Assembly (NCBI RefSeq): GCF_000982415.1
Contig: NZ_LANI01000001.1
Coordinates: 248,001-312,000, forward strand
Direction: 5' to 3'
Length of the DNA: 64,000 nt
From: Kiloniella litopenaei
GTDB lineage: Bacteria > Pseudomonadota > Alphaproteobacteria > Kiloniellales > Kiloniellaceae
The translations under genes were made by a program, and so were the position numbers. The notes below the pieces were generated by a model. It ran no database searches, had not been told where the DNA came from, and saw only the letters and a program-made list of their open reading frames with translations. Below, piece after piece: positions 8,352-17,333 of this stretch. The number at the start of each line of letters is the position of its first letter. Positions within the stretch are counted from its first letter, which is position 1.

Positions 8352-9884
8352 ATGAGCAATTTTTCCGATCTCGGCCTGCGTGACCCTATTCTTCGTGCAA
8401 TCAAGGAAGGGGGCTATGAACAAATGACCCCAATCCAGTCACGGGCTATTCCCAACATTATAGAGGGAAAAGATCTGATCGGGGTTGCCCAGACCGGAAC
8501 CGGAAAAACCGCGGCCTTTTCATTGCCATTGATCCAATATTTGCTCAAAGGCGAAGGCAAGCGTAAGGCCAAGACGGCAAGGTCCCTGATACTGGCCCCG
8601 ACACGCGAGCTTGCGATCCAGATTTCAGACAACGTCCGCGACTATTCCAAATATCTGCACCTGCGCAGCACCATCGTTTTTGGCGGCGCATCGGAGAAGC
8701 CGCAAATCAAGGCCATGGCCCCCGGTGTCGATATCCTGATTGCCACCCCCGGGCGCTTGCTGGATTTGATGTCACAAGGCCATATCAAGTTAAACGAAGT
8801 TGAGTTCCTCGTCCTTGATGAAGCAGACCGCATGCTCGACATGGGCTTTATCCGTGATATCAAGAAAATCATCAAAGAGCTGCCTGAAAAACGGCAAACC
8901 GTTCTGCTATCGGCCACCATGCCCAAATCAGTCACTGCACTTGCCAACTCTATCCTGATCGACCCGGTTCGTGTAGAGGTTGCCCCGGCGGCCACAACTG
9001 CGGAAAAGGTTGAACAGCATGTCATGATGGTGCCCAAGAACCGCAAACGTGATTTGTTGGCATATGTGCTTAAAGACAGCGATATCAAACGCGTTCTGAT
9101 TTTTACCAGAACAAAACATGGCGCGAACCGCGTTTCCGAGTTTCTTGAAAAACAGGGTGTTACATCTGCGGCCATTCACGGCAACAAATCACAGAATGCC
9201 CGCCAACGCGCGCTGAATGAGTTTCGCGATGGCAATATTCGCGCCCTTGTTGCCACCGATGTTGCCGCACGGGGAATTGATGTTGATGGCGTCACCCATG
9301 TCATCAACTTTGAACTGCCGAATGAACCCGACAGCTATGTTCACCGTATTGGCCGTACAGCCCGTGCAGGTGCCACAGGTATATCCTATTCTTTTTGCGA
9401 TCACGAAGAACGCGCCTATCTAAAAGATATCGAAAAGAACATCCGCCAAAGCGTTCCCGTCTTTGAAGATCACCCCTATCACAACGAAGGGATGACCGCC
9501 GCCCCGGCTGGTGAGAAAAAAGGCGGCAATAACCGCGGACACCCAAACAGAAAGGGGCGCAACGGAAATGGCAAAAACCCAAATCGCAACCAAAGCAGTA
9601 ACAAAAACAAAGCGGGCAGCAACAACAGGCGTTCCGGCTCTCAAAAAGCATCAGGTAACACAGCAAACAAAACACAGAAAAACTCGGCTGGAAAAGCTGT
9701 GGAAAACACAGCTGAAAAGCCAACCGGCCACCCCAACCGCAAACGCGCGGACAATAAGCCCGGAAATAAACAGGTGAATAAACAGGTGAATAAACAGGGA
9801 AATAAACCGACTAATCGTTCTGGTAATCGCCCTGCGAATAAATCAAGAAACAGATCTTCAGCCAAAAATCCTGACGCAGCCTGA
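8352..9884 (+). CDS. rhlE: DEAD-box ATP-dependent RNA helicase, RhlE type
   Basis: The ATG at 8352 gives the usual RhlE beginning (MSNFSDLGL); an in-frame TTG nine bases upstream is less likely. Motifs in order: Q motif GYEQMTPIQ (21-29), motif I AQTGTGKT (46-53), PTREL (83-87), DEAD (156-159), SAT (187-189), and later HRIGRTARAG. The core is followed from about residue 375 by a basic, Asn/Lys/Gly-rich tail with repeats such as NKQVNKQVNKQGNK, typical of RNA-binding tails. Such proteins remodel rRNA and mRNA structure and help growth in the cold. Monocistronic. Confidence 0.93.
   Translation: MSNFSDLGLRDPILRAIKEGGYEQMTPIQSRAIPNIIEGKDLIGVAQTGTGKTAAFSLPLIQYLLKGEGKRKAKTARSLILAPTRELAIQISDNVRDYSKYLHLRSTIVFGGASEKPQIKAMAPGVDILIATPGRLLDLMSQGHIKLNEVEFLVLDEADRMLDMGFIRDIKKIIKELPEKRQTVLLSATMPKSVTALANSILIDPVRVEVAPAATTAEKVEQHVMMVPKNRKRDLLAYVLKDSDIKRVLIFTRTKHGANRVSEFLEKQGVTSAAIHGNKSQNARQRALNEFRDGNIRALVATDVAARGIDVDGVTHVINFELPNEPDSYVHRIGRTARAGATGISYSFCDHEERAYLKDIEKNIRQSVPVFEDHPYHNEGMTAAPAGEKKGGNNRGHPNRKGRNGNGKNPNRNQSSNKNKAGSNNRRSGSQKASGNTANKTQKNSAGKAVENTAEKPTGHPNRKRADNKPGNKQVNKQVNKQGNKPTNRSGNRPANKSRNRSSAKNPDAA
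9765..9800 (+). repeat. 12-bp tandem repeat (3 copies) in helicase tail
   Basis: Three copies of AATAAACAGGTG or AATAAACAGGGA in register with the reading frame, giving the peptide (N-K-Q-V/G)x3 in the basic C-terminal tail of the DEAD-box helicase. This is probably a slippage-prone, length-variable segment. Confidence 0.85.
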
Positions 9885-9975
9885 TCCGATATAATTTATA
9901 TTCAATCAGGATAAAAAGTTGCATGGCACATTACAGGTGCGCCTAACCTAAAAGTGACACAAAAACCACCACCCA

Positions 9976-10302
9976 TCAAGTTAGTAACAGCCCTGTTTCA
10001 TGCCAGTGATAAACAACCATACTGATCGAGACCGGGTTAATAGCAATCGCCAACAAAGATCCCACGACAGCAGTTGTTTTGGAATAATAGGTCCCTGTGC
10101 GCAGGCTCTGGGGGAACACAAAACGTATGGCCTTTATCCACAGCTGCCCCCACCATTTACAAATTTTCCAGAGCGAGAGTACAACGATCTCATAAAAAAT
10201 TCCAACAAATACCCTGCTGATAACGTTCCAGAAAGCGACCATTGCAATCATAAACAGGGTAGAAAAAATACTTTCCAAATTTAACGCCCTCCCAAGCCTC
10301 AT
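9976..10302 (-). CDS. hypothetical membrane protein (108 aa)
   Basis: The open frame encodes a hydrophobic protein with at least two likely membrane segments (about 13-46, SIFSTLFMIAMVAFWNVISR onward, and about 78-98, AVVGSLLAIAINPVSISMVV) and basic residues between them. The plus-strand frame across the same bases is polar and implausible. No family recognised. It lies downstream of the helicase gene on the opposite strand. The ribosome-binding site is weak, so the call is tentative. Confidence 0.5.
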   Translation of the reverse strand: MRLGRALNLESIFSTLFMIAMVAFWNVISRVFVGIFYEIVVLSLWKICKWWGQLWIKAIRFVFPQSLRTGTYYSKTTAVVGSLLAIAINPVSISMVVYHWHETGLLLT

Positions 10303-10444
10303 TCAAAAGTCGCCCTGTTTTCATAGATTGCAATCAAAATCACACACGCAAAGCTTGCAAAGATAATTTTTAAAGTGTTTCATTCCCAATATCTTATTTA
10401 ACCCCGGTATATTATTTAACAAGATTCCCTTGAAAGCATTTTCC

Positions 10445-11476
10445 ATGATGATCAAAACGGCCCTTGTCGGTCTGGGCTCTGTGAACAAAAACCTTTTAAC
10501 AATCCTGATCAACAAACAGGAAAGACTGCAACGCGACCACGGTATCTGTTTTCAGATCGTTTGCGTTTCAGACAGTTCCGGCGTTGCCGTTGATCCCGAC
10601 GGGTTTGAAGCACAGATGATTATTGATCGAAAGAATGCAGGTGAACGCGCCTCTTCCTTTAAGGGGTTTAGAAAAGGTGCATCGGTTGAGAACGTTTTGG
10701 AAGACACCAAAATTGATCTGGTTTTCGAAGCGTCCCCGGTTGATCTGCAAACAGGGCAACCCGGTCTTGGTATTACCCGCACAGCCCTGGCCAAAGGTAT
10801 TTCCGTTGTCCTTGCCAACAAGGGGCCTGTGACACTTGCCTATGAAGAGCTAAAAAACCTCGCCCGTGGTTCTGGCGCAGCATTGGAAATGAGCGCAACG
10901 GTCTGTGGCGGCTTGCCAGTTCTCAATATTGGCAGGCGCGATCTGATCGCTGGTGATATCAGCAAATTGAAGGGCATTTTCAATTCCACCAGTAACTTTA
11001 TTCTGGATGAAATGGCAACGGGGCGTTCCTATGATGACGCGCTGGCCGAGGCACAGGAACGCGGCATTGCCGAAGCTGACCCCAGTCTCGATGTTGGCGG
11101 ATGGGATACGGCAAACAAGCTGGTCATTATTGCCAATGCTATTTTGGGCCAGACCGTTACCCTCAAGGACGTTGATGTCACAGGCATCGAAAATATTACC
11201 GAGGACGACCTGAAAAACGCCCGGGCCGACAACAAGCAAATCAAGCTGGTCGCCACATACGAAAACAACAAACTCTCGGTCGCCCCTATTGCCTTGCCAC
11301 AAGAAAGTTTCCTCGCCCATTGCACGGGCTGGGAAATGGCGGTGGAACTCCACACCGATATCTATGGCATCATGTACCACAAACTCTGGGAACGCGAACC
11401 CGTTCCCACAGCTGCATCCATGCTGCGTGATGCGGTAAACATATTTGAAGACAGGGCGCGCAAAGCCTCTTTGTAG
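10445..11476 (+). CDS. homoserine dehydrogenase, short form without ACT domain
   Basis: The start is the first ATG of an ATG-ATG pair; an in-frame TTG 15 bases upstream is less likely. Cytosolic enzyme of 343 aa. N-terminal Rossmann motif GLGSVN (9-14), NKGP (125-128), NSTSNFILDEM (180-190) and the family active-site stretch AEADPSLDVGGWDTANK (209-225), with Lys225 at the position of the catalytic lysine. Family reaction: NAD(P)H reduction of aspartate-4-semialdehyde to homoserine. Usual alphaproteobacterial Hom proteins are about 430 aa with a C-terminal ACT domain for threonine feedback; this one stops before it, so it should escape that control. An MFS transporter gene follows, 13 bases after the stop. 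It may be a second, specialised enzyme rather than the housekeeping Hom. Confidence 0.85.
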   Translation: MMIKTALVGLGSVNKNLLTILINKQERLQRDHGICFQIVCVSDSSGVAVDPDGFEAQMIIDRKNAGERASSFKGFRKGASVENVLEDTKIDLVFEASPVDLQTGQPGLGITRTALAKGISVVLANKGPVTLAYEELKNLARGSGAALEMSATVCGGLPVLNIGRRDLIAGDISKLKGIFNSTSNFILDEMATGRSYDDALAEAQERGIAEADPSLDVGGWDTANKLVIIANAILGQTVTLKDVDVTGIENITEDDLKNARADNKQIKLVATYENNKLSVAPIALPQESFLAHCTGWEMAVELHTDIYGIMYHKLWEREPVPTAASMLRDAVNIFEDRARKASL

Positions 11477-11489
11477 AAACGGTTTTACC

Positions 11490-12758
11490 ATGCCCAGTCC
11501 CGATAAAGCTTCCCTCCCGGAAAAATACGCTGAAGCCCCTCATTCAGATGGTACACCCGTCAAGAATATTCCACTGAACAGGCAGGCTTACCTCATTTTA
11601 TTGCTGCTTTTTACCGGGGTTTGCTGTAATGGCATGATCGTGCCCTTTATGGGCTTTTTCATCATTGATGAATTGGGGCGTGACCCGTGGGAAATCAGCA
11701 TCTATGTCGGGCTGGTCAGTGTTCTGACCCTGGTGATGAACCGCCAGTTCGGGGAACGCTTTGACAAGGGGGCACGGGTACGCCCGCTTATTGCCATATC
11801 GGCCTTTGCCTTTTTAATCGCGACCGCAACCCTGTCGCTTTACCCCTCTTATTGGGTCATCATCGGCTTTATCAGTCTTTGTTTCAGCTTCTCAAATGCC
11901 TCTACATCCCTGATGTACAGCTTTGGGCGTGCCTATGCCGAAAGTCAGGGCATGGCGGTTACCAGCTACAATTCCTATCTGCGCAGTATGACTTCGCTGG
12001 GTTGGATGATGGCCCCGGCTCTTTCCTTTTTCATTGCCGGACAATGGGGAAACTCTTTTGTCTTTTATACCGCAGCTTCTCTCGGCCTTTTGTGGGTTAT
12101 CCTCTGGTTCTTTGTTGTCCCCACAGATTTCACCGCGGCGGCCAAAGAACCATCCTCGAACCAACCATCATCGCAGTCCAGATCACTCAATCACGGATTA
12201 TATCTGGAGGCCGCGGCCTGTCTCTTTATCGCCGCGGCGCATATTCTGACCAGTGCAGCCCTGCCGCTTTATTTTACACAAGAAGCCAAACTGCCAACCT
12301 TTGCACCGGGTCTGGCCTTTAGCATCAAGTGCCTGACCGAAGTGGCTGTGATCCTTCTTATTCCCTATGCCATGCAAAAGTTCAGCGCCAGAACAGCACT
12401 ATATGCCGCGACCATCATCGCCATGCCAACCTTCTATATTCTCTCACAGGTGGACAGCATACCTCAGTTAGTGGTGGGTGCCGCACTTGAGGGGCTGTAC
12501 TACGGCATCTTCGCCGGGGTCAGCATCACCTTCGTACAAAGCTTCGCCAATGGCCGCTTGGGCCGCGCCACCTCGCTCTATATGAACAGCCTTTTCCTCG
12601 GCGGCATGTTCGGCAACGTCTCCATGGGCCTGATCGCCAGCGCCTACAGCTATCAAACGGCAATCCAGCTCTCCCTCGTGATTATCACCATCGCACTGGT
12701 AATCCTAATAGCCTCCCGCTGCAGCGACCGGGCTGTCGAGGCAGGGCTGAGTGTTTAA
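11490..12758 (+). CDS. MFS transporter, SetA/sugar-efflux-like
   Basis: The ATG at 11490 lies 13 bases after the homoserine dehydrogenase stop; an earlier in-frame start would overlap that gene. Protein of 422 aa with 12 predicted membrane helices, a loop after TM2 (FGERFDKGARVRP) matching MFS motif A, and a polar N-terminus of about 30 residues. Features such as NASTSLMYSFGRAYAESQG resemble the SetA group of sugar efflux transporters. The close coupling to a homoserine dehydrogenase suggests export of a related amino acid or metabolite, but the substrate is not determined. Confidence 0.85.
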   Translation: MPSPDKASLPEKYAEAPHSDGTPVKNIPLNRQAYLILLLLFTGVCCNGMIVPFMGFFIIDELGRDPWEISIYVGLVSVLTLVMNRQFGERFDKGARVRPLIAISAFAFLIATATLSLYPSYWVIIGFISLCFSFSNASTSLMYSFGRAYAESQGMAVTSYNSYLRSMTSLGWMMAPALSFFIAGQWGNSFVFYTAASLGLLWVILWFFVVPTDFTAAAKEPSSNQPSSQSRSLNHGLYLEAAACLFIAAAHILTSAALPLYFTQEAKLPTFAPGLAFSIKCLTEVAVILLIPYAMQKFSARTALYAATIIAMPTFYILSQVDSIPQLVVGAALEGLYYGIFAGVSITFVQSFANGRLGRATSLYMNSLFLGGMFGNVSMGLIASAYSYQTAIQLSLVIITIALVILIASRCSDRAVEAGLSV

Positions 12759-12872
12759 AGGAAGAAAAGCAACCCACACGCCCCTCTTCCTCATCCGTTA
12801 TTAAATCACTAAGAATTTGCCTGTATTCTGACAAAAACATGTTTCACTTGGGATCTTTGTTCAGGGCAAGAG

Positions 12873-13649
12873 ATGAAGAAGCTATTTGCATTATATACGG
12901 TGTCAGTATTACTCCTGTCGTTTGCTTCATCCCCGTCATATGCAAAAAATTACAAGGTTTGCACTGTTGAAATTCCAGGCGGTATGACAGAGGATAAAGA
13001 GGGCCCACAGCCTCTGTTTAATTTCTATCAGGAAGTGATAAAGGACGTCAGCACAAAAACAGGTCACACCTTTGAGCTACAGTTTGCCCCCGCCCAACGG
13101 TGTCAGAACCTGTTTTTCAAAAAAGAAATTGATATCCTCTGGCCCTTTATCATTGCCGAGAAAAAAGAGCGCATTACTGATCAGGGCTATTCCTTTCTGC
13201 CAATCTATTCCATGCCGATTATCATGGGCGGCTATCATATTTTCACCAGAAGCGATCAGCCGATCATAAATGAAGTCAAGGATCTGGACGGAAAATCTGT
13301 CGTCAGCGCACGGGGCTATGGTGTTCCCTTTGAGTATGAAAAAAGCGATACGATCACAAAATCAATCACCAACGACAACGCTCTTATCCCAAAGATGATC
13401 ACGGGGAAACGAGTTGATGCCGGTATCATTCAAACGGGGTGGATACCAACCCTGAGGGAACAAGGGCTTTTAGAGGGCCTGCACCACGGCGAGGTCATTG
13501 ATTTCTGGGGTGGATCTTTTGTTTTCCATCCCGATCAGGAAGGCGTCGGCCTGATGAATTCCTTTTCAAACACCATTCTACGCCTTGTCACCCAGGGAAA
13601 ATACCGCGATATGATGACAGGCGCGCCCTATTATATTCCCAATTATTAA
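12873..13649 (+). CDS. periplasmic solute-binding protein, family 3 type
   Basis: Protein of 258 aa with a Sec signal peptide (1-24, ending SYA-KN). The mature part shows the transporter-substrate-binding layout: an N-terminal lobe with VCTVEIPGG and FYQEVIKDV, a hinge region with LDGKSVVSARGYG, and MITGKRVDAGII. It lacks neighbouring permease and ATPase genes, so it may be an orphan receptor-type binding protein like those in the cluster at 0.6-4.4 kb. Ligand unknown. Confidence 0.8.
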   Translation: MKKLFALYTVSVLLLSFASSPSYAKNYKVCTVEIPGGMTEDKEGPQPLFNFYQEVIKDVSTKTGHTFELQFAPAQRCQNLFFKKEIDILWPFIIAEKKERITDQGYSFLPIYSMPIIMGGYHIFTRSDQPIINEVKDLDGKSVVSARGYGVPFEYEKSDTITKSITNDNALIPKMITGKRVDAGIIQTGWIPTLREQGLLEGLHHGEVIDFWGGSFVFHPDQEGVGLMNSFSNTILRLVTQGKYRDMMTGAPYYIPNY

Positions 13650-13683
13650 GTAAATGGCCCAATTATTAAGTTTAATGCGTCCG

Positions 13684-13917
13684 TTAACTGTTTCCAAAAT
13701 TCACCATCAAAATAACAAACCAGAGCATAGGATGAGAAATAAATCCGAGAATACGTCCCCATAATATTGCATCGTCAGCACCATTAGGTGAGTTCGAAAG
13801 CATATTTTCCATGAATCTAGTCGTTACAGTAAACCAGCCAAGCATCAAAAATTTTAATAGTGAAACATACACAAATTTTACAACAGCAAATACAACTACA
13901 AATAAAATAGCTTTCAT
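13684..13917 (-). CDS. hypothetical small membrane protein (77 aa)
   Basis: The ATG at 13917 starts directly with a hydrophobic helix (MKAILFVVVFAVVKFVYVSLL); a second hydrophobic segment lies at the C-terminus (HPMLWFVILMVNFG). An upstream in-frame start six codons earlier is possible. The A+T-rich codon use differs from the neighbours. No family recognised. Confidence 0.5.
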   Translation of the reverse strand: MKAILFVVVFAVVKFVYVSLLKFLMLGWFTVTTRFMENMLSNSPNGADDAILWGRILGFISHPMLWFVILMVNFGNS

Positions 13918-13990
13918 CACACCCCCAATCAGCAATCATAGGGTGCAGATTAGCGCAGAAAAAAGCAACCAGATAAGACGCTAAAACTTT

Positions 13991-15469
13991 CTAACCCAGT
14001 TTGACATCGCCGAGGTCACCCGGTGACAAAACGTCCTTTATCTGCGCCGCCAGTTCCTTCACCTTGTTGGGCGTATAGCTATCATAAAATTCCTGATTAC
14101 TGCGACCAATGGCATGTTCGGCTGAAAAACTGCCGTTGTATTGTTCCACAACCATTTTCACGACCCATTCCCGCAAGGACGGAATAAAAGCGGCATCGTT
14201 CAGACGCGGATCATCCTGTGGGATCGACAGGTTAAAGTGCAGACCGCCATCCCCCACATGACCAAAATCACAAATCCGCACATTAGGGAACTTTTCAGGG
14301 AGCTCCTGTGCCATAAAGGACCGGAATTTCATCAAATCGCCACGCCGGAATGACACATCAAAAGCCACCAGTTTACCCGCGTGTTTCACCCCTTCTGAAA
14401 GAGCATGTCGCAAGGCCCACATTTCTTCGGGGCGTCCGATAAAGGCATTTTCCAGCGGCGCCTCTTCGTCTTCCCAAATTTCGGCCAACACCACTTCCAT
14501 CAACTCGTCCAGGCTCTGCTCGCTATCACGTTTGGCCCAGGTGCGGGACAGTTCGACCAACAGAACATAATCCGGAATGTCCCCACCGGGAAAGGGGTTG
14601 CGCAGCGAAGGCACATGGTCAAAGGCTGCACGGATCGCCTCGGCCGACATACCTTCGAAGGCTGTCAGGTTGCTATCACAGCGTTCTTCCATTTCCAGCA
14701 ACAGCTTAAGCACCGCCGCTTCATCACGGGGCACCAACAACGCCGCCGTTGATTGCTGTGGCAAGCGGACAACATTCAAAACGGCTTCGGTTACAACACC
14801 CAACACGCCTGTGGTTCCAATGAACAGATGCTTCCAGTCGATGCCGGTATTGTCCTTGCGCAGGCCGGACATAAAATCTAGCTCGGTCCCGGTCTCATCC
14901 GCCAAAACGACTTTCACGCCCAAAGTGTTCTGACGCACATCGCCGTAACGCAAAAAACGCGCCCCGCCTGTGTTCGTCGCGATCATCCCCCCGATACGGG
15001 GATCTGCACCCAGATCAATGGGGAACACATAGCCTTTGGGCTCCAGAAAAGCATTAAGGTCAGACAGACGGACACCAGCCCCCACGGTGACAGAACGGTT
15101 TTCTTCATCAAAGATTATCTGCTTATGCGAAGAAGCGTCAGCCCCTTGTGTTTCTAACAGTCGATCAAAGCTGAGAACACCTTGCATGCCAGAGCTATCA
15201 GGTGTCGAAGCCCCGACCAGGCCACTATTACCGGATTGCGGCACAAGGGTAATTCCCCGCCCATAACAATAGGCCAGTACCCGGGACGTTTCCTGACTGT
15301 TCGCGGGGCGCACAACAAACGCAGCCTTTCCCGCACCATAACGGACACAGGTTTCATAAGGGACCAAATCATCCCCGCCACTACCATCACCGTGATCGGC
15401 TTGCATCAGTCCCTTTTCACCAACAATATCGATCAGGGCGTCAAGGTCTTGTGGGGTCGGGCTTGTCAT
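13991..15469 (-). CDS. FAD-linked D-2-hydroxyglutarate dehydrogenase (FAD_binding_4 / FAD-oxidase C)
   Basis: Protein of 492 aa with the PCMH-type FAD fold: QSGNSGLVGAS (78-88), GADPRIGGMIATNTGG (154-169) and GTTGVLGVVTEAVLN, then the C-terminal cap with FGHVGDGGLHFN and SAEHAIGRSN, the conserved metal/substrate and hinge signatures of D-2-hydroxyglutarate and D-lactate dehydrogenases. It lies downstream of hglS on the same strand. HglS makes D-2-hydroxyglutarate, so the natural role here is oxidation of that product to 2-oxoglutarate with electrons passed to an electron-transfer flavoprotein or quinone (pathway known from Pseudomonas lysine catabolism; substrate here is inferred). D-lactate dehydrogenase is the alternative. 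Confidence 0.88.
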   Translation of the reverse strand: MTSPTPQDLDALIDIVGEKGLMQADHGDGSGGDDLVPYETCVRYGAGKAAFVVRPANSQETSRVLAYCYGRGITLVPQSGNSGLVGASTPDSSGMQGVLSFDRLLETQGADASSHKQIIFDEENRSVTVGAGVRLSDLNAFLEPKGYVFPIDLGADPRIGGMIATNTGGARFLRYGDVRQNTLGVKVVLADETGTELDFMSGLRKDNTGIDWKHLFIGTTGVLGVVTEAVLNVVRLPQQSTAALLVPRDEAAVLKLLLEMEERCDSNLTAFEGMSAEAIRAAFDHVPSLRNPFPGGDIPDYVLLVELSRTWAKRDSEQSLDELMEVVLAEIWEDEEAPLENAFIGRPEEMWALRHALSEGVKHAGKLVAFDVSFRRGDLMKFRSFMAQELPEKFPNVRICDFGHVGDGGLHFNLSIPQDDPRLNDAAFIPSLREWVVKMVVEQYNGSFSAEHAIGRSNQEFYDSYTPNKVKELAAQIKDVLSPGDLGDVKLG

Positions 15470-15545
15470 GTAAATAAACTCTGATTTTTAAATATTCGGG
15501 GTGCCCCAAAACAGGATATGTATAAGGGCACCCGGTAAGATATAG

Positions 15546-15579
15546 AGCCATGTTATAAGCAGAGTTATATAACATGGCT
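15546..15579. repeat. perfect 12-bp inverted repeat, possible operator
   Basis: AGCCATGTTATA (15546-15557) and its exact reverse complement TATAACATGGCT (15568-15579), separated by 10 bases. It lies in the 132-base gap upstream of the D-2-hydroxyglutarate dehydrogenase start. On the transcribed minus strand no T-run follows, so an operator is more likely than a terminator. Confidence 0.75.
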
Positions 15580-15601
15580 ATAATTTATTATGCCGCCAAC
15601 T

Positions 15602-17026
15602 TTAAGCCGCGACAGGCGCTTCACTCTTCAGGGATTTTGCCGAAAGTCTCTCATAACAATCCGTCAATGAAGCCTGCTCCAACTCGGCATAGAGCGCCAG
15701 TTCGTCTAGAACCTTTGCCCCCAGAGCCTTTTCAAAAGCGGCCTGACTTGGGTTGCTGTACACAACCTCTGCCCCGCCATCACCGAGATTGGATTGGAAA
15801 ATGCCCGCGGCTGATACCGGCAGGAAATCTTCGTAAACAATCGGGTCCATCCGCAGGATACCAGCTTCCAACAATCCATCAACGGTGCCGGAAATACCCA
15901 CAGACTTGGCTATTTCCGCACCCTTTTCGCTCAGGGAATAGCGGAAGAAAGCCAACCCTTCGGCGCGCAGCTCCTCGTAACTGTCGGGGAAAGCCGCAAA
16001 GCTTTCGACCAGTAAGTCTTCATAAGCTCCTTCACCAGCGCGTACAGCTGCGCGGGTTTTATCCAGCAATTCATCATAGAGCGCTCGCCCTTTCGGGGTC
16101 AGGGCAATACCGCGCTGTTCAATCTCGCCAAAACGGGCGGTGTGCGATCCCTCTTCCCAACTTCCATCGGCCTGTTTGAAAAATACTTTCTCTTCCAGTG
16201 CCTTGAAGGATGTCTGACGCAACAAAATCGGACATTTGCGCTGGGGCGGTCCCTCAATCACCGCTTTGGGATCAATCCCGCGCTTGGGCATCCCCACCTG
16301 AACCGCATCAATATCCAGCGTCCTCGGGGTCAGGTGATTGATATGCGGACCATGGAAGCTGACGATATCGGCGATCAGACGATGTTCATCATGCAAACGA
16401 TTATAAAGCTCTCTGTCGATGTTGGCTTTACTGTGCCAGCGAAAGGTTTCCAGTGCTTCTGTGACAAACTGCGCGGCGTCTTCGGCATTCAACCCGCCCT
16501 GAGCTTCGGCCCGGTCGATCAGGTTCAGGGCCGCAGTGGTGAAAATCTCGCGATTGTCCAGAACCTCTTGTGCTGCCGCCCGCAAATCTTCGTCTTCGAT
16601 AAGTTCCAGACGCAACAGAGACGTAAAAATCCGGAAAGGATTTTGGTTCAAATCAGCCTCGTCCACCGGACGAAAAGCAGTGGAGTGCACGGGGATCCCC
16701 GCTACAGACAAGTCGTAATAGCTGACAGGCTCCATACCCATAACGGCAAACAGACGGCGCAAAGTGAAAAGCTCTTTTTCTGTCCCAACGCGAATAGCAC
16801 CATGGCGTTCTTCGGTAATACGCGCCAGTCCGTCAGTATGGGTCAGTTGCTCGTGAAGATCTTTATCCTGTTCCAAAGACACCGCATTGACATCAGCCAC
16901 CAGATCCATCAACGCGCCGTACGCCGGCACTTCTTCCTTGTACATGGCGGACATTGCCTGTGAAAACTGGGCGCGTATGTCATTCTTTGCTACAAAGGCA
17001 TTGGTCTGAATGTTATCATTTGTCAT
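15602..17026 (-). CDS. hglS: 2-oxoadipate dioxygenase/decarboxylase, HglS (DUF1338) family
   Basis: Start ATG with GGAG upstream. Protein of 474 aa of the DUF1338/YdcJ family. The segment RITEERHGAIRV places His75 and Arg79, SFHGPHINHLTPR places His231, and ARFGEIEQRG places Glu301; these match the Fe(II) ligands and substrate arginine reported for Pseudomonas putida HglS (His70, Arg74, His226, Glu294) with a near-constant offset. The enzyme turns 2-oxoadipate into D-2-hydroxyglutarate and CO2 with O2, a step in lysine breakdown. The next gene encodes the dehydrogenase for that product. Three small dyads precede the gene (17043-17095), possible regulator sites. Upstream lysine-pathway genes are not in the window. 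Confidence 0.92.
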   Translation of the reverse strand: MTNDNIQTNAFVAKNDIRAQFSQAMSAMYKEEVPAYGALMDLVADVNAVSLEQDKDLHEQLTHTDGLARITEERHGAIRVGTEKELFTLRRLFAVMGMEPVSYYDLSVAGIPVHSTAFRPVDEADLNQNPFRIFTSLLRLELIEDEDLRAAAQEVLDNREIFTTAALNLIDRAEAQGGLNAEDAAQFVTEALETFRWHSKANIDRELYNRLHDEHRLIADIVSFHGPHINHLTPRTLDIDAVQVGMPKRGIDPKAVIEGPPQRKCPILLRQTSFKALEEKVFFKQADGSWEEGSHTARFGEIEQRGIALTPKGRALYDELLDKTRAAVRAGEGAYEDLLVESFAAFPDSYEELRAEGLAFFRYSLSEKGAEIAKSVGISGTVDGLLEAGILRMDPIVYEDFLPVSAAGIFQSNLGDGGAEVVYSNPSQAAFEKALGAKVLDELALYAELEQASLTDCYERLSAKSLKSEAPVAA

Positions 17027-17333
17027 TACTAAATCTCCGAACGCAACTATCGTTGCTTTTACTCGCCAAACGAGCTTTAACCTATGTTCAGGTTAGGAGA
17101 TAGCACTTGTGCAGATGCGAAGAAAAACGATATCTTTTCATCACTTCATGAGTTTTAAGAATGTACTATCAATCCTCACATTGAATACAACTGGGTTTCT
17201 CCTACACGAAAATAATTCTTTCAATCCATGTTCACGGAACTATCCTGAACCAAAAGCCACTCATTTTGCTCTATACACATAAACGTCCATTCACTGGTGA
17301 TAATCCCTTAGACACAATCATGGCGAAACAATT
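17027..17333. promoter_or_regulatory. hglS upstream region with three short dyads
   Basis: Divergent gap between hglS and a plus-strand hypothetical gene. Close to hglS it holds GCAAC-TATC-GTTGC (17043-17056), a CTCG-CCAAA-CGAG dyad around 17063-17075, and AACCT-ATGTTC-AGGTT (17080-17095). Spacing of about 18-20 bases between centres is suggestive of regulator binding on one face of the helix, but each dyad is short and could be chance. Confidence 0.35.

Noticed and set aside
10850-11491. 213-codon minus-strand frame opposite homoserine dehydrogenase
   Set aside because: Antisense of a gene with clear active-site motifs; no family resemblance.
16142-16963. 273-codon plus-strand frame inside hglS
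   Set aside because: Antisense to a well-supported DUF1338 gene; composition rich in His, Gln and Phe typical of shadow frames.
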